Positions 1-8,664 are shown, counted from the stretch's first letter. The stretch: 64,000 bases of DNA from JACSRF01 sp964504445 (GCA_964504445.1 CAZDEO010000004.1:52180-116179); one strand, 5' to 3'. Program-made: numbers and translations. Notes: generated by a model from the sequence alone, not told the origin.

Positions 1-594
1 GATATTTCGTGCAGCGTATCTACGGGAGAGTGGTATGGAAAGGCGGAATGCTTTGAAGAATATGCCACTGCCCAGATCAACAACTATGACGTGCTTTCCT
101 TCCAATACAGCTATCTTTCGGTGGATGAAAGCTCGTCTATAGCCGATCTGCCGGGCGGTTTTTTCGCGGACAATGCGAACCTGTATGACGTGTATGACTT
201 TGCCCAGTTTGAGGCGCAACATCCGACCAAAGAGTTTATTTATTGGACCACGAGCCTTTCTCGGGGGATTGGCACCCATGTTTCTGAAAGCTTCAATGCG
301 CAAATGCGAAGTTATGCCATGAGTAACGGTAAGATTTTGTTTGATGTGGCCGACATTCTGTCCCACGATCCTGATGGCAACCCCTGCTACGATAATCGGG
401 ATGGCATTCCCTATAGCTTTGGCAACCAATCTGAAAATTACCCAGATGATGGCGTGGAAATTCTGGCTATTTGCCCGCACTACACCACAGAAGTGGACGG
501 CGGGCATTTGGGCAGCGTATCCGCGGGCAAAATTCGCGTGGCGAAGGCGTTCTGGGTACTCATGGCTCAAATTGCCGGTTGGGATGGAAACTAG
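1..594 (+). CDS. Secreted SGNH-hydrolase-like protein, 3' part only (5' end outside window)
   Basis: The frame is open from base 1, so the start lies upstream of the window. Bases 1-582 match 1262-1843 of the next gene with a single mismatch (base 567, T versus C). The two then diverge within the last few codons. The visible part covers the C-terminal half of the domain, including an Asp-Gly-Gly-His-Leu stretch near the end that resembles the DxxH block of SGNH/GDSL hydrolases. That family assignment is inference from motif layout, and substrate and activity are unknown. Together with the next gene it forms a tandem paralogue pair on the plus strand. Confidence 0.75.
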   Translation, partial: DISCSVSTGEWYGKAECFEEYATAQINNYDVLSFQYSYLSVDESSSIADLPGGFFADNANLYDVYDFAQFEAQHPTKEFIYWTTSLSRGIGTHVSESFNAQMRSYAMSNGKILFDVADILSHDPDGNPCYDNRDGIPYSFGNQSENYPDDGVEILAICPHYTTEVDGGHLGSVSAGKIRVAKAFWVLMAQIAGWDGN

Positions 595-712
595 CCCTTT
601 TCAAACTGCTAATGAATATTATTTTTTTTACAAAGAATTGTGGTCTAATTTTGCTCCCATCCCTGTACAATGAAATTGGACAGTAAATAAAAATTCTCTT
701 CAGAAGGTAGAA

Positions 713-1852
713 ATGAAAAGTTTTCCCAAATTGGTAATAATTGGTTTGTTCCTGGCTGCTACTTCCCTGTTGTTTTTCGCCATAGCTGCAAGCCAGCTTA
801 TGGCACGCACTCCTTTAGCAGTTACTGATGATGTAGCAAACTATTTGCCCGTGATTGTGGTTCCAGAACAAACACCTACTCCTTCTCCCACCAACACACC
901 GCCTCCCATGCCAACACCCTCTCCCACCAACACACCCACCGCCACGCCTACTCGCCCTGCTGGGGTTATCGTCGTAGACCACACCTCGGTAGCCCTATTC
1001 GATCAAATACCAGACACATATATTCAGGCATCTGCTGACCTGCGCATGCTGTTTGTCGATCGTTCTGTAGGCGGCAACATCAGTGACGGGTTAAGCTGCC
1101 TGAGCGTTCCCTGGGAAAGCGCCCCCAACCATTGCAAGCGTTGGGAACATACAGGGGATGCGGCTTTTTCGGTAGATCCCAGCGAAGTTAGCTGGACGGG
1201 CACATATGATCGCAGCAATTGGGTCTATCTATTTTGGCCCATTGATGATCCATCTGTCCCTGATATTTCGTGCAGCGTATCTACGGGAGAGTGGTATGGA
1301 AAGGCGGAATGCTTTGAAGAATATGCCACTGCCCAGATCAACAACTATGACGTGCTTTCCTTCCAATACAGCTATCTTTCGGTGGATGAAAGCTCGTCTA
1401 TAGCCGATCTGCCGGGCGGTTTTTTCGCGGACAATGCGAACCTGTATGACGTGTATGACTTTGCCCAGTTTGAGGCGCAACATCCGACCAAAGAGTTTAT
1501 TTATTGGACCACGAGCCTTTCTCGGGGGATTGGCACCCATGTTTCTGAAAGCTTCAATGCGCAAATGCGAAGTTATGCCATGAGTAACGGTAAGATTTTG
1601 TTTGATGTGGCCGACATTCTGTCCCACGATCCTGATGGCAACCCCTGCTACGATAATCGGGATGGCATTCCCTATAGCTTTGGCAACCAATCTGAAAATT
1701 ACCCAGATGATGGCGTGGAAATTCTGGCTATTTGCCCGCACTACACCACAGAAGTGGACGGCGGGCATTTGGGCAGCGTATCCGCGGGCAAAATTCGCGT
1801 GGCGAAGGCGTTCTGGGTACTCATGGCCCAAATTGCCGGTTGGAATCCGTAG
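713..1852 (+). CDS. Secreted SGNH-hydrolase-like protein with Thr-Pro linker
   Basis: 379 residues. The N-terminus has a hydrophobic signal/anchor (about residues 5-30), then a linker rich in Thr-Pro and Ser-Pro-Thr (about 60-90), then a domain of about 290 residues. Near the domain start is a DRSVGGNISDGL stretch and near its end DGGHLGSVSAGK. Both recall the nucleophile and DxxH blocks of SGNH/GDSL hydrolases, but the fold call is inference. The start is supported by AGAAGG seven bases upstream. The protein is probably exported and displayed by the linker. The gene contains none of the ACGGCCGT octamers common elsewhere, and it is followed by a strong terminator. Confidence 0.75.
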   Translation: MKSFPKLVIIGLFLAATSLLFFAIAASQLMARTPLAVTDDVANYLPVIVVPEQTPTPSPTNTPPPMPTPSPTNTPTATPTRPAGVIVVDHTSVALFDQIPDTYIQASADLRMLFVDRSVGGNISDGLSCLSVPWESAPNHCKRWEHTGDAAFSVDPSEVSWTGTYDRSNWVYLFWPIDDPSVPDISCSVSTGEWYGKAECFEEYATAQINNYDVLSFQYSYLSVDESSSIADLPGGFFADNANLYDVYDFAQFEAQHPTKEFIYWTTSLSRGIGTHVSESFNAQMRSYAMSNGKILFDVADILSHDPDGNPCYDNRDGIPYSFGNQSENYPDDGVEILAICPHYTTEVDGGHLGSVSAGKIRVAKAFWVLMAQIAGWNP

Positions 1853-1884
1853 TTCCTAACGCCAGGATTGTGAATGATATAAAA

Positions 1885-1913
1885 GCCCCAGGCGCATTTC
1901 CTGGGGTTTTTTT
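1885..1913 (+). terminator. Rho-independent terminator of the SGNH-like gene
   Basis: A perfect 7-bp stem (CCCCAGG/CCTGGGG) with a 7-base loop is followed by seven T. It lies 33 bases after the stop of the preceding plus-strand gene. Confidence 0.85.
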
Positions 1914-2092
1914 GTTGAATCTGCCATATCTTTTGGGAGTTTATTAGCGCAGGTAAATACATGATTCTCCTCGCTAGGGGGTGCGGAGCACGGCCGTTTC
2001 CCCCACACAACTCCCAATTTATCGCTGGCGCAGATGCACGGCCAGGCCTTCTGGGAACAGCGCCTGCATTGCCTGGTGCATACCCCAATCCC
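1914..2092. other. Intergenic gap between convergent genes
   Basis: 179 bases between a plus-strand terminator and the end of a minus-strand gene. It holds the first ACGGCCGT palindrome of the window (1990-1997). I see no gene, RNA or promoter in it. Confidence 0.5.
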
Positions 2093-3082
2093 CTATCCAT
2101 CTAGCCAACCAGCCATCTCCACATACGGCACGCCCGCCTCGATGCGCTCTTTGCGCTCGCGCATGTAGGTTGCCACCCAGCTATCCCCTGCCAGGCTGTC
2201 AAAGTCGCGGTTGATGATAGCGTACAGGTCAATCTCGCGCAGCTTCATGAAACAGGGCACTTCGCGCAGCCAGGCGCGGTCCAGGTCGTTTTCCTGGTAG
2301 TAACCGGCCAAGAACTGCCGCCAGAAATGGCGGCCAAATTTCACGGGTTCCGGGTGATTGGTAATGGCGTAGAACAGTACCATGGCCAGGTCGTAGGCAA
2401 AATGGCCGTAGCAACAGTCGTCAAAGTCGAAGAGGGTGATACGGCCGTTCTCATCCACAAAGAAGTTCCCGGCGTGGGCGTCCTGGTGAATCATGCCGTA
2501 GCCGTCGGGAGTTTCGGGCAGGGTGGTGAGGTGGGCCATCAGGGCGTGGTAACGGTCGAGTACGGCCGTTTCCTCTGCGGGAATGATCTCCTCCAACCCC
2601 AAATTGCTGCGGTCTTGCCACGTGCCCCGTATCCCGGCGGGGTGGGGGGTGTAGCGTTGGCTCAGGTGGTGCATGCGGCCCAGGAGACGGCCGTACGCCA
2701 TCATCAAATCATCCGTCCAGCCCCCCATCTGCCCCACCGGGCCGCCCGCGGCCTTCACAAAAGCCGTCGCCAAAAATGCACCCCCTTGCCCGTCAGGAAT
2801 CTCTTCCACCAGGTTGCCCCTGGCCGATAGCACCGCCCGCGCCACGCCGGCGCCCCCCGCCGCCAGGTAGTTAATCCACTCCACCTCGCCGCGAATCAGT
2901 TTTGGCGAACGACGGCGGCTGTGCCCCAGGCGCAAAATGTACGCGCCATCATCTTGCGCATATTCATACATGAAGCTCTCAAAGCCATCCAACAGCCTAA
3001 TCTGGTCGGCGGCAATGCCATACCGCTGCCGCGCCTTAACCAAAATGCCCGCGTTAAACCGATCCCGAATCTCTTTTTCCAT
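2093..3082 (-). CDS. Aminoglycoside-phosphotransferase-fold kinase (APH / SrkA-like)
   Basis: 329 residues. The catalytic loop reads GMIHQDAHAGNFF, matching the HxDxxxxN pattern, and is followed by ITLFDFDDCCYG, the metal-binding Asp block of the APH/choline kinase superfamily. The N-lobe has GFESFMYEY and YILRLGH, typical of the SrkA/homoserine-kinase-II branch. Family members phosphorylate small molecules or proteins, and the substrate here cannot be read from sequence. It is transcribed alone on the minus strand and diverges from the small gene at 3159. The length is normal for the family. Confidence 0.85.
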   Translation of the reverse strand: MEKEIRDRFNAGILVKARQRYGIAADQIRLLDGFESFMYEYAQDDGAYILRLGHSRRRSPKLIRGEVEWINYLAAGGAGVARAVLSARGNLVEEIPDGQGGAFLATAFVKAAGGPVGQMGGWTDDLMMAYGRLLGRMHHLSQRYTPHPAGIRGTWQDRSNLGLEEIIPAEETAVLDRYHALMAHLTTLPETPDGYGMIHQDAHAGNFFVDENGRITLFDFDDCCYGHFAYDLAMVLFYAITNHPEPVKFGRHFWRQFLAGYYQENDLDRAWLREVPCFMKLREIDLYAIINRDFDSLAGDSWVATYMRERKERIEAGVPYVEMAGWLDG

Positions 3083-3091
3083 AGCAAACCC

Positions 3092-3119
3092 TTGACAATA
3101 TACGATTAACCACTAAAAT
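3092..3119 (+). promoter_or_regulatory. Sigma70-type promoter for the 3159 gene pair
   Basis: TTGACA at 3092-3097 and TAAAAT at 3114-3119 are separated by 16 bases. A start site near 3126 would give a leader of about 33 nt with AAAGGTGG before the GTG start at 3159. Confidence 0.6.
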
Positions 3120-3158
3120 GTTAGATATTACACGATGAACGTGTGCTAAAGGTGGCTT

Positions 3159-3374
3159 GTGAAACAAATCAGCATCCAAATTACCAACGAAACGGCGCGG
3201 CAAATTGCCTTTTTGGCCCAGCTTTGGGGGTATCCGGAGCAGCGGCACAATACGGCCGTTATGGAACGGGCCATCAACACCATCTACATGCTGGAATACG
3301 GCTATGAAGAGTACCGCAGCCGCTTGCGCGAGATGGGCGTTGATTTGTCCGATTCCGATGAGGTGACAACATGA
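3159..3374 (+). CDS. Small hypothetical protein, ribbon-helix-helix-like N-terminus
   Basis: 71 residues from a GTG start preceded by AAAGGTGG. It begins with a short alternating strand (KQISIQIT) followed by an amphipathic helix, the layout of a ribbon-helix-helix DNA-binding fold. The sequence is too short for a firm assignment. The stop overlaps the next start by four bases (ATGA), so the two genes are translationally coupled. It has its own near-consensus promoter. Confidence 0.65.
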   Translation: MKQISIQITNETARQIAFLAQLWGYPEQRHNTAVMERAINTIYMLEYGYEEYRSRLREMGVDLSDSDEVTT

Positions 3375-3706
3375 GCGTTGTGAACGAAATCAGTTCCCAG
3401 CAACTTCCCGAATTCTTGCGCATGATGGAAGTGGCGCTGCGCTCCGGGTACAGCTTGCGGCAGGCGTTAGAGATGGTAACCGAGGATATGGACAATCCAT
3501 TAGCCGCTGAAGTGCAGCAAGTTGTTGCGGCGTTGCAGTCAGGCTCGCCATTACCCCAGGCGCTGGCGCAATGGCTTGCCCGCACCCCCAGCCGCGAACT
3601 TGACCTGATTGTGGCGACCATTGGCGTGCAGCTAGAGGTGGGCGGTAATTTGGCGGATCGTTTCCAGTTCATGAGCCAGCTTTTGCCGAAGCTGCAGTTA
3701 TCGTGA
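3371..3706 (+). CDS. Free-standing type II secretion F / TadB-like domain
   Basis: 111 residues. The protein is essentially one T2SSF domain: LRSGYSLRQALEMV, then NPLAAEVQQVVAALQSGSPL, then ELDLIVATIGVQLEVGGNLA. This is the order seen in the cytoplasmic half of TadB/TadC/GspF platform proteins. Full family members carry two to four membrane helices, and none is present here, so this is a soluble single domain. It may be a truncated remnant or a regulatory piece. It is coupled by overlap to the small gene upstream, and no other pilus or secretion gene lies in the window. Confidence 0.7.
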   Translation: MSVVNEISSQQLPEFLRMMEVALRSGYSLRQALEMVTEDMDNPLAAEVQQVVAALQSGSPLPQALAQWLARTPSRELDLIVATIGVQLEVGGNLADRFQFMSQLLPKLQLS

Positions 3707-3715
3707 TTCTGCAGG

Positions 3716-4414
3716 TTAACTTTTCTTGCCCAGAATAACCTGGCCCCGCCGCAGCGCGGCCTGCTCCAACGCTTGCCGCACCTGCGCTCTTTCTCCCTCG
3801 TCCGGCGCTGCCAGCATCTCTTGGGCATAGCGCCAGACATCTTCGCGCCAATGGGTGATGAGTTCCGCCACGATAAATTCATCTACTGGCCCACCCAACC
3901 AGTCAATCAGGGCCATGAGGGGCGATTGGTGCTCCACGACTTCATCCTGCACGGCGTCAATGGTTTCGGCAATGATGGCGTTGACCAGGCAATAATCCTT
4001 GTAGCGGAACTGCCGCTGCATGGGCGATAGGTTGGGCCACTCTTCGTGCAGCAGGTCGTAAACGGTCAGGGCCAGGTCGTAATTGATGTGAGCATTGACG
4101 CCAAGGAAGAGGTTTTGCAACACGTTGGCGCGTCTTTTTGTGGCGGCGTCGTGGGCCACTGTCCACACGGCCGTACACGGGTCACCGGCGTCGTAAGCCG
4201 CCAGGGCATCGAAATAGTAGTTGGCAAAGTGGTGCAGCAGGTGCGTGACCCAGGGGCCGTCGTGGAAACGGCCGTCTGCCACCCCATCTAGCATATTTCC
4301 CGTCATCATGGCATAGCATTGCAGAAAAATAGCCCGTCGATCACCGGTCTGCTGCCATTGCGCTACCTGGGTTTGCATATGCTGGGCGATGTTCGTGTGG
4401 GGGTTGTCTATCAC
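3716..4414 (-). CDS. DUF5995 family protein
   Basis: 232 residues, rich in His, Asp and Trp, with ANYYFDAL, LFLGVNAHINYDLAL and the C-terminal WREDVWRYA. These patterns match my memory of the DUF5995 family, which has no established function. The start is GTG, and its first base overlaps the stop of the upstream acetyltransferase (TAGTG), so translation is coupled. It is the last gene of a minus-strand run with the methyltransferase and the acetyltransferase. Confidence 0.75.
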   Translation of the reverse strand: MIDNPHTNIAQHMQTQVAQWQQTGDRRAIFLQCYAMMTGNMLDGVADGRFHDGPWVTHLLHHFANYYFDALAAYDAGDPCTAVWTVAHDAATKRRANVLQNLFLGVNAHINYDLALTVYDLLHEEWPNLSPMQRQFRYKDYCLVNAIIAETIDAVQDEVVEHQSPLMALIDWLGGPVDEFIVAELITHWREDVWRYAQEMLAAPDEGERAQVRQALEQAALRRGQVILGKKS

Positions 4415-5223
4415 TAAGTTTGCTCCTTATCATCTTGGTTGGGCGCATTAGAAGGCGCCCAGGTAAAGGGATACGTGTAGGTAAGCAGGCGAAAGCCTCG
4501 TTTCTCTAGAATGGCGCGGCTCATAGGGCTGGCATCCACCGTCAGGAAGCGATAATTGCGTTTTTTCGCCTCCTGGGCGCGGGTGTGAACAAGAGCCGTA
4601 TACATGCCGCGACCCCGATACTCGCGCAGCGTACTCCCGCCCCACAGCCCGGCAAACTGGCTGTTTGGCGGAAAGGATGCCCAGGCTGCGCAGGCCGGTT
4701 TGCCGTCGGCGTAAGCCAGATAAACGCTCCAGGAATCGGGTTCGGCTAAAAATTCTCTAATTTGCGCGTCTAGCCAGTTAAAATCACTCTGCCAAACCTG
4801 CTCTTGAATGCGCACAATGTCCTGGATCTGCGCGGGAGTGGTTACGCGGCGTACGTCCGCGGCCACTGGCGCCCAATAGCTGTTGGGCGCTGCGGCCAGG
4901 TCCAACACGAGCAGCCCTTCCGCCTCGCCCGGCTGGAAGCCGTGGGCGATGAGGCGCTCTTTCAGATCGGCAGGCTGGTCGTGGTCGTACACCTTCCATT
5001 CAACCCCCATGCTACCAATTTCTTGGAAATAATTGATTTGTTCCTGGATGATGCGGTCGGCGGAAACGGCCGTCAGGTTGCTGTAAATGACAAAATGCAG
5101 CCTGTCTGGCAGCGTGCAGATTTGGCGCACCACGTCTGGCGTCTCTTCGCGGCGATACAGAGAATGCTGTCCCTGTCGCCGCTCTTGCGCATCATACAAG
5201 GCCAAAATGGCTGAAATGTCCAT
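4414..5223 (-). CDS. GNAT family N-acetyltransferase
   Basis: 269 residues from the ATG at 5223 (MDISAILALYDAQERR). The frame stays open further upstream, but only through a 7-bp repeat tract and a neighbouring gene, so the shorter start is preferred. The C-terminal half carries the acetyl-CoA signature YRGRGMYTALVHTRAQEAK and the tail motif DASPMSRAILEKRGF. The N-terminal half looks like a degenerate GNAT-like or family-specific domain. The substrate is unknown. It overlaps the DUF5995 gene by one base. Confidence 0.85.
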   Translation of the reverse strand: MDISAILALYDAQERRQGQHSLYRREETPDVVRQICTLPDRLHFVIYSNLTAVSADRIIQEQINYFQEIGSMGVEWKVYDHDQPADLKERLIAHGFQPGEAEGLLVLDLAAAPNSYWAPVAADVRRVTTPAQIQDIVRIQEQVWQSDFNWLDAQIREFLAEPDSWSVYLAYADGKPACAAWASFPPNSQFAGLWGGSTLREYRGRGMYTALVHTRAQEAKKRNYRFLTVDASPMSRAILEKRGFRLLTYTYPFTWAPSNAPNQDDKEQT

Positions 5224-5244
5224 AGAATGGGTGCCCTTTGCGAG

Positions 5245-5305
5245 CCGTGAAACGTGAAGCGTGAAAGGTGATGGTTCATCATTCACGCGTGACGCATCAC
5301 GCATT
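5245..5305. repeat. 7-bp repeat tract (GTGAAGC family)
   Basis: Heptads such as CCGTGAA, ACGTGAA, GCGTGAA and AGGTGAT are followed by inverted versions (TTCATCA, TTCACGC, ATCACGC). The tract fills the gap between the methyltransferase and acetyltransferase genes and forms the last bases of the former. Confidence 0.7.
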
Positions 5306-6047
5306 AGTTGCGAAACAGATAGATGGCCCAACCTAAAGTGGCACGGCCGTATTGCAAATACTCTTGCTTTTGGGCCCGCATACGGGTAAGCAGGTCCGGC
5401 ACATCCGGGTCGTCTGGGTGGGCCAGGGCGTAATTCTCGCTGGCGTACCACTGCAGGCTTTCGTAAGTGTCCCAATCATCGAGATTGCTGTCCAGAGTGT
5501 ACAGCAGCTTCAGCCCCAGTTCTTCTTCGATGAGGGCATTTTGTCCGTGGCTGCCAAAGAGGTCACGGTCCAGTCCAGACATTTCCAGGTATGCCGGATC
5601 CGGCTCTTGTCGCCAGTAAGGTTCGCCAACAACAATCTGCCCGCCCGGCTTGGTCATGGCTTGCAGCGCGGTTAACGTGCCTTTGTGCCCGCCGAAAATC
5701 CAGCTTGCCCCCAGGCATACCGTCAGGTCAAAACTGTGGGGTTCATCGGGCTGGTACTGGGCGCCGTCCATTTCCAGCAGGGTGATGGCGGCGTGGGGCA
5801 CGCGCCGGGCCAGCTTCTCCCGGGCGTCGCGGATACAGTAAGGGGAGGTGTCTACGCCAACGGCCGTTACCGCATAGCTCTCGGCAATTTGCGCCAGCAG
5901 TTCCGCCTTGCCGCAGGCCAGCTCCAACACGGTTGCCCCCGGTGGCAGCCGCAAAAGCTGCACCAGCCGCGCGAATTTTTCCGGGCTGCTGGGGTTGCAA
6001 ATGAGATGTTCTTTGTGGGTAATGTCAAAAAATTTCCAAGTATCCAT
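5304..6047 (-). CDS. Class I SAM-dependent methyltransferase
   Basis: 247 residues. Motif I is VLELACGKAELL (about 40-51), followed by an acidic strand end (VGVDTSPYC) and the motif IV region FDLTVCLGASWIFGG. The pattern is that of small-molecule methyltransferases, and the acceptor is unknown. The start lies four bases after the stop of rsgA, so the two are probably co-transcribed. The last codons run into a 7-bp repeat tract. Confidence 0.85.
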   Translation of the reverse strand: MDTWKFFDITHKEHLICNPSSPEKFARLVQLLRLPPGATVLELACGKAELLAQIAESYAVTAVGVDTSPYCIRDAREKLARRVPHAAITLLEMDGAQYQPDEPHSFDLTVCLGASWIFGGHKGTLTALQAMTKPGGQIVVGEPYWRQEPDPAYLEMSGLDRDLFGSHGQNALIEEELGLKLLYTLDSNLDDWDTYESLQWYASENYALAHPDDPDVPDLLTRMRAQKQEYLQYGRATLGWAIYLFRN

Positions 6048-6051
6048 GTCA

Positions 6052-7239
6052 CTAAACTCCTAATTGGGCATATAAATTGACATAATTTTCAAAGCGCCAG
6101 AGGGCCAGACGGCCGTCTTTCAGCGCACTCTGCACTGCGCAGCCCGGTTCACCAGCATGGCGGCAGTCGCTAAAACGGCACCGCACGGCAAACTCAGCTA
6201 CGTCAGGATAAAAGTCCAGCAGCTCATCAGCGTACAGCCCCAGCAGGCCCATGTCTTTGATGCCTGGCGTATCCACCACGTAGCCGCCCAACTGGGGCAG
6301 ACCCACCATGATGGCCTGGGTAGTCGTGTGCCGCCCCTCGCGGCTTTTCATCTTGCTCATTTCCCCGGTGCGCAAATTTAGTGACGGCTCAAGGGCATTA
6401 ATGAGGGTAGATTTGCCCACGCCAGATAGCCCTGCCAGCACGGTGGCCTTGCCGCGCAGATGCTGGCGCAGTTCGTCCAGGCCCAGCCCGCTGACGGCGC
6501 TGGAGAGCAGCAGGGGGTACCCCTGGTCGGTGTAAGGTTGCAGGAAGGCACGCACGGCCGTTTCATCTTCGGCCAAATCCACCTTGTTAATGCAAATGAT
6601 TGCCTGCAAATTGTTGCGTGCGGCCCCAATCAGGTACTCATCAATCAACTGCATCCAGATGTGCGGCTCGCGCCAGGCCGCGACGATGAGCAGTTGGTCC
6701 ACGTTGGCTGCCAGCAATTGCCGCAGGTGGCTGTAGTACGGGTCGGCGCGGCCCAACCCGGAACGGCGCGGCAGCACTTCTTCTACCAGCCCGTGCCCGG
6801 TGCCGTCCAGGTTGCTCACCAGCACGCGGTCGCCCACAGCCACCACGTTGGTAAAGCCAGTACCCTCGGCAATGAGGGTGCCGCGCAGGTCGCAAAGAAC
6901 TATTTCATCATGCACCATGGCGCGACACAATCCCCGGCTGACCTCGACCACAATGCCCAGGTCGTGGGGGCTGGCGTCGGCCAGTTCTTGCCAGCGGGTG
7001 TCAGTAAATTCGGTAGCAACGGCCGTGGCCGCCAACAGTTCCAAACGAGAACGCCGCCCGGCCTCGTCCACAGGCATGATGCGCCGGGCAGCCACTTTTC
7101 CTAGCTCGTCTGGTTCCAGGGGTTGCCAGTCAAAGCGGTGTTTTTCCTGGTTTACGGCCGTGTTGTGCCGAATCCGCTTGCGAGGTTTACTGGCGGTTCT
7201 TTCCTTTTGTTTTTGTTCTTTCCTATTTTTCTTACTCAT
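6052..7239 (-). CDS. rsgA: Ribosome small-subunit-dependent GTPase A
   Basis: 395 residues. The circularly permuted GTPase order is clear: G4 (INKVDL) precedes G1 (GLSGVGKST), then G2 (TTTQ) and G3 (DTPGIKDMG). A C-terminal zinc knuckle follows, CRFSDCRHAGEPGC. An N-terminal OB-fold stretch precedes the GTPase. Family members act in late 30S assembly. The first 35 residues are very basic and extend the usual N-terminus. It sits between a small hypothetical gene and the methyltransferase with gaps of four bases on both sides, so it is part of an operon. Confidence 0.95.
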   Translation of the reverse strand: MSKKNRKEQKQKERTASKPRKRIRHNTAVNQEKHRFDWQPLEPDELGKVAARRIMPVDEAGRRSRLELLAATAVATEFTDTRWQELADASPHDLGIVVEVSRGLCRAMVHDEIVLCDLRGTLIAEGTGFTNVVAVGDRVLVSNLDGTGHGLVEEVLPRRSGLGRADPYYSHLRQLLAANVDQLLIVAAWREPHIWMQLIDEYLIGAARNNLQAIICINKVDLAEDETAVRAFLQPYTDQGYPLLLSSAVSGLGLDELRQHLRGKATVLAGLSGVGKSTLINALEPSLNLRTGEMSKMKSREGRHTTTQAIMVGLPQLGGYVVDTPGIKDMGLLGLYADELLDFYPDVAEFAVRCRFSDCRHAGEPGCAVQSALKDGRLALWRFENYVNLYAQLGV

Positions 7240-7243
7240 TTTT

Positions 7244-7588
7244 TCAGTCTGTCGTCAAACAATAATCGATCAAGCGGCGCACAAAGTCATTGGTGGGGTA
7301 CCGCTTGCTGTCATGCTTCCAGCGCGGCAGGCGAATCTCTTTTGCCCCCGGCTGGCGGGGAAACAGCGGTCCCTCTACTTTCAGCAGGGCAGACTCATCT
7401 CGCGGTTCGGGAATGCGGTAGGCGATAATGAACTGCTTTTTGTTGTCGAAGATGCGCAGGTAACGTTCCTGCACCGGTTCCACAAACCCGCTTTCGGCAG
7501 GTACCTGCTCGTTTACTTCTTGCACGTACCACAGATACTGCCGCCCTTTGTAATTGACTTTGCGCCGTCCCTTTTTGCTAACGGCCAT
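7244..7588 (-). CDS. Conserved-looking hypothetical protein
   Basis: 114 residues, basic at the N-terminus (MAVSKKGRRKVNYKGRQYLW), then a beta-rich middle and a C-terminal helix ending VRRLIDYCL. I do not recognise a family. It has no signal peptide or membrane segment. It lies four bases upstream of rsgA, which supports co-transcription and reality of the gene. The start is preceded by AAAGGAG. Confidence 0.7.
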   Translation of the reverse strand: MAVSKKGRRKVNYKGRQYLWYVQEVNEQVPAESGFVEPVQERYLRIFDNKKQFIIAYRIPEPRDESALLKVEGPLFPRQPGAKEIRLPRWKHDSKRYPTNDFVRRLIDYCLTTD

Positions 7589-7603
7589 GAATTGCTCCTT
7601 TGC

Positions 7604-7645
7604 GAATCAGCCTTTTAGCAAGTCAGCACTTCAGCGTTTCAGGCC
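7604..7645. repeat. 8-bp repeat tract (TCAGC family)
   Basis: Repeating octads ending in TCAGC or TTAGC (GAATCAGC, CTTTTAGC, AAGTCAGC, ACTTCAGC, GTTTCAGG) fill the gap between two minus-strand genes. The pattern touches the stop of the tandem acetyltransferase. Confidence 0.6.
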
Positions 7646-7647
7646 AA

Positions 7648-8664
7648 CTAGCTGAAAGGCTTCCGGTAGGTTGCTGCCCGCTTGGTCACCCGAAACCCCA
7701 TGCTTTTGTAGATATTCAGGGCGCCGCTCAGGTTTTCGGCGTCTACACCGAGGGCGCTTTCGGTCATGCCCTGCGCTTTTTGCACCTGTAGGCTGCGGGC
7801 AATGAGCGCGTGGGCCAGGCCGCGCCGCCGCCACGGCCGGCGCGTGAAGATGGTTTCGGTGTAGCCCCGCAAACGGCCGTATTCCGCATTCTCTTCATGG
7901 TCAATAAAGGTTAACACACCACCCGCTACCTCGTCACCATCCCAGGCCACCTGCCACAATGCGGGATTGAAGGTAGGCTGGGCCTGCCATTCAGCAAAGT
8001 GGTTCTCAGAGGGAACCCGCGCCCCCCAATGATCGCGAAAGGCTTCTATCACCGCTTCCCATATTTGCCGCCATTGAGATAAATCAGCCGGGCGCAGTTC
8101 CAGTTCATCTGGCAAGGGCAGATCAGGAATGTCCTCCAGATTGGGGCGGACCATTTGATAGCCATAGCGCACGGCCGTGTAACCCATTCTTTGCAGCAGC
8201 TTTTCCCAGTGGGCTTCGCCATGGGATACCCAGCACTGGAAATATTTCTCGCCGTCGTCGGGATGACCGGCGGCAATGGCCTGCAGGCGCCTTTCCATGT
8301 GGTGTGCCATAGCCTGACGAATGCCTTTACCCCGCCATTCTGGCCGCAAATGGGCAAAAAAGCCATATAGGCGCGTGTTATCCAGGAGCTGCTCCCACCA
8401 GCAACGGCCGTACCCCACTATTTCGCCGGCTACTTCGGCAAAGATCATATCCTGGTACGGATCGCAATTTTCCAGAAATGCATAATCTTTTTCTACCTGC
8501 TCAACCCGCGTCACCCATTCCAGTTGGTCTGCTTCTTTGCTTGCCTCGACGACGGCCACCATGTGCGGGTAATCTTGCGCACCGCGAAAACTACGCCAGG
8601 TCAGGCCATCAACCTGGGTATTGCCTTGCACGGCGCTTGCCGGCATTCCATTAAGCGTCTTCAT
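7648..8664 (-). CDS. Tandem-GNAT acetyltransferase
   Basis: 338 residues with two GNAT domains in a row. The first has RPEWRGKGIRQAMAHH near residue 115. The second has RRPWRRRGLAHALIARS and the tail GVDAENLSGALNIYKSMGF. The two-domain layout recalls mycothiol synthase-like proteins, though the acceptor is unknown. The start overlaps the end of the upstream ABC transporter gene by 14 bases, so translation is coupled and the enzyme may act with that exporter. Confidence 0.85.
   Translation of the reverse strand: MKTLNGMPASAVQGNTQVDGLTWRSFRGAQDYPHMVAVVEASKEADQLEWVTRVEQVEKDYAFLENCDPYQDMIFAEVAGEIVGYGRCWWEQLLDNTRLYGFFAHLRPEWRGKGIRQAMAHHMERRLQAIAAGHPDDGEKYFQCWVSHGEAHWEKLLQRMGYTAVRYGYQMVRPNLEDIPDLPLPDELELRPADLSQWRQIWEAVIEAFRDHWGARVPSENHFAEWQAQPTFNPALWQVAWDGDEVAGGVLTFIDHEENAEYGRLRGYTETIFTRRPWRRRGLAHALIARSLQVQKAQGMTESALGVDAENLSGALNIYKSMGFRVTKRAATYRKPFS

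Noticed and set aside
3159..3706. Toxin-antitoxin pair
   Set aside because: The first protein could be an RHH antitoxin by shape, but the second is a T2SSF domain, not a toxin fold.
4414..5475. Longer acetyltransferase start at 5475
   Set aside because: It would run through a repeat tract and into the methyltransferase gene; the ATG at 5223 gives a normal N-terminus.
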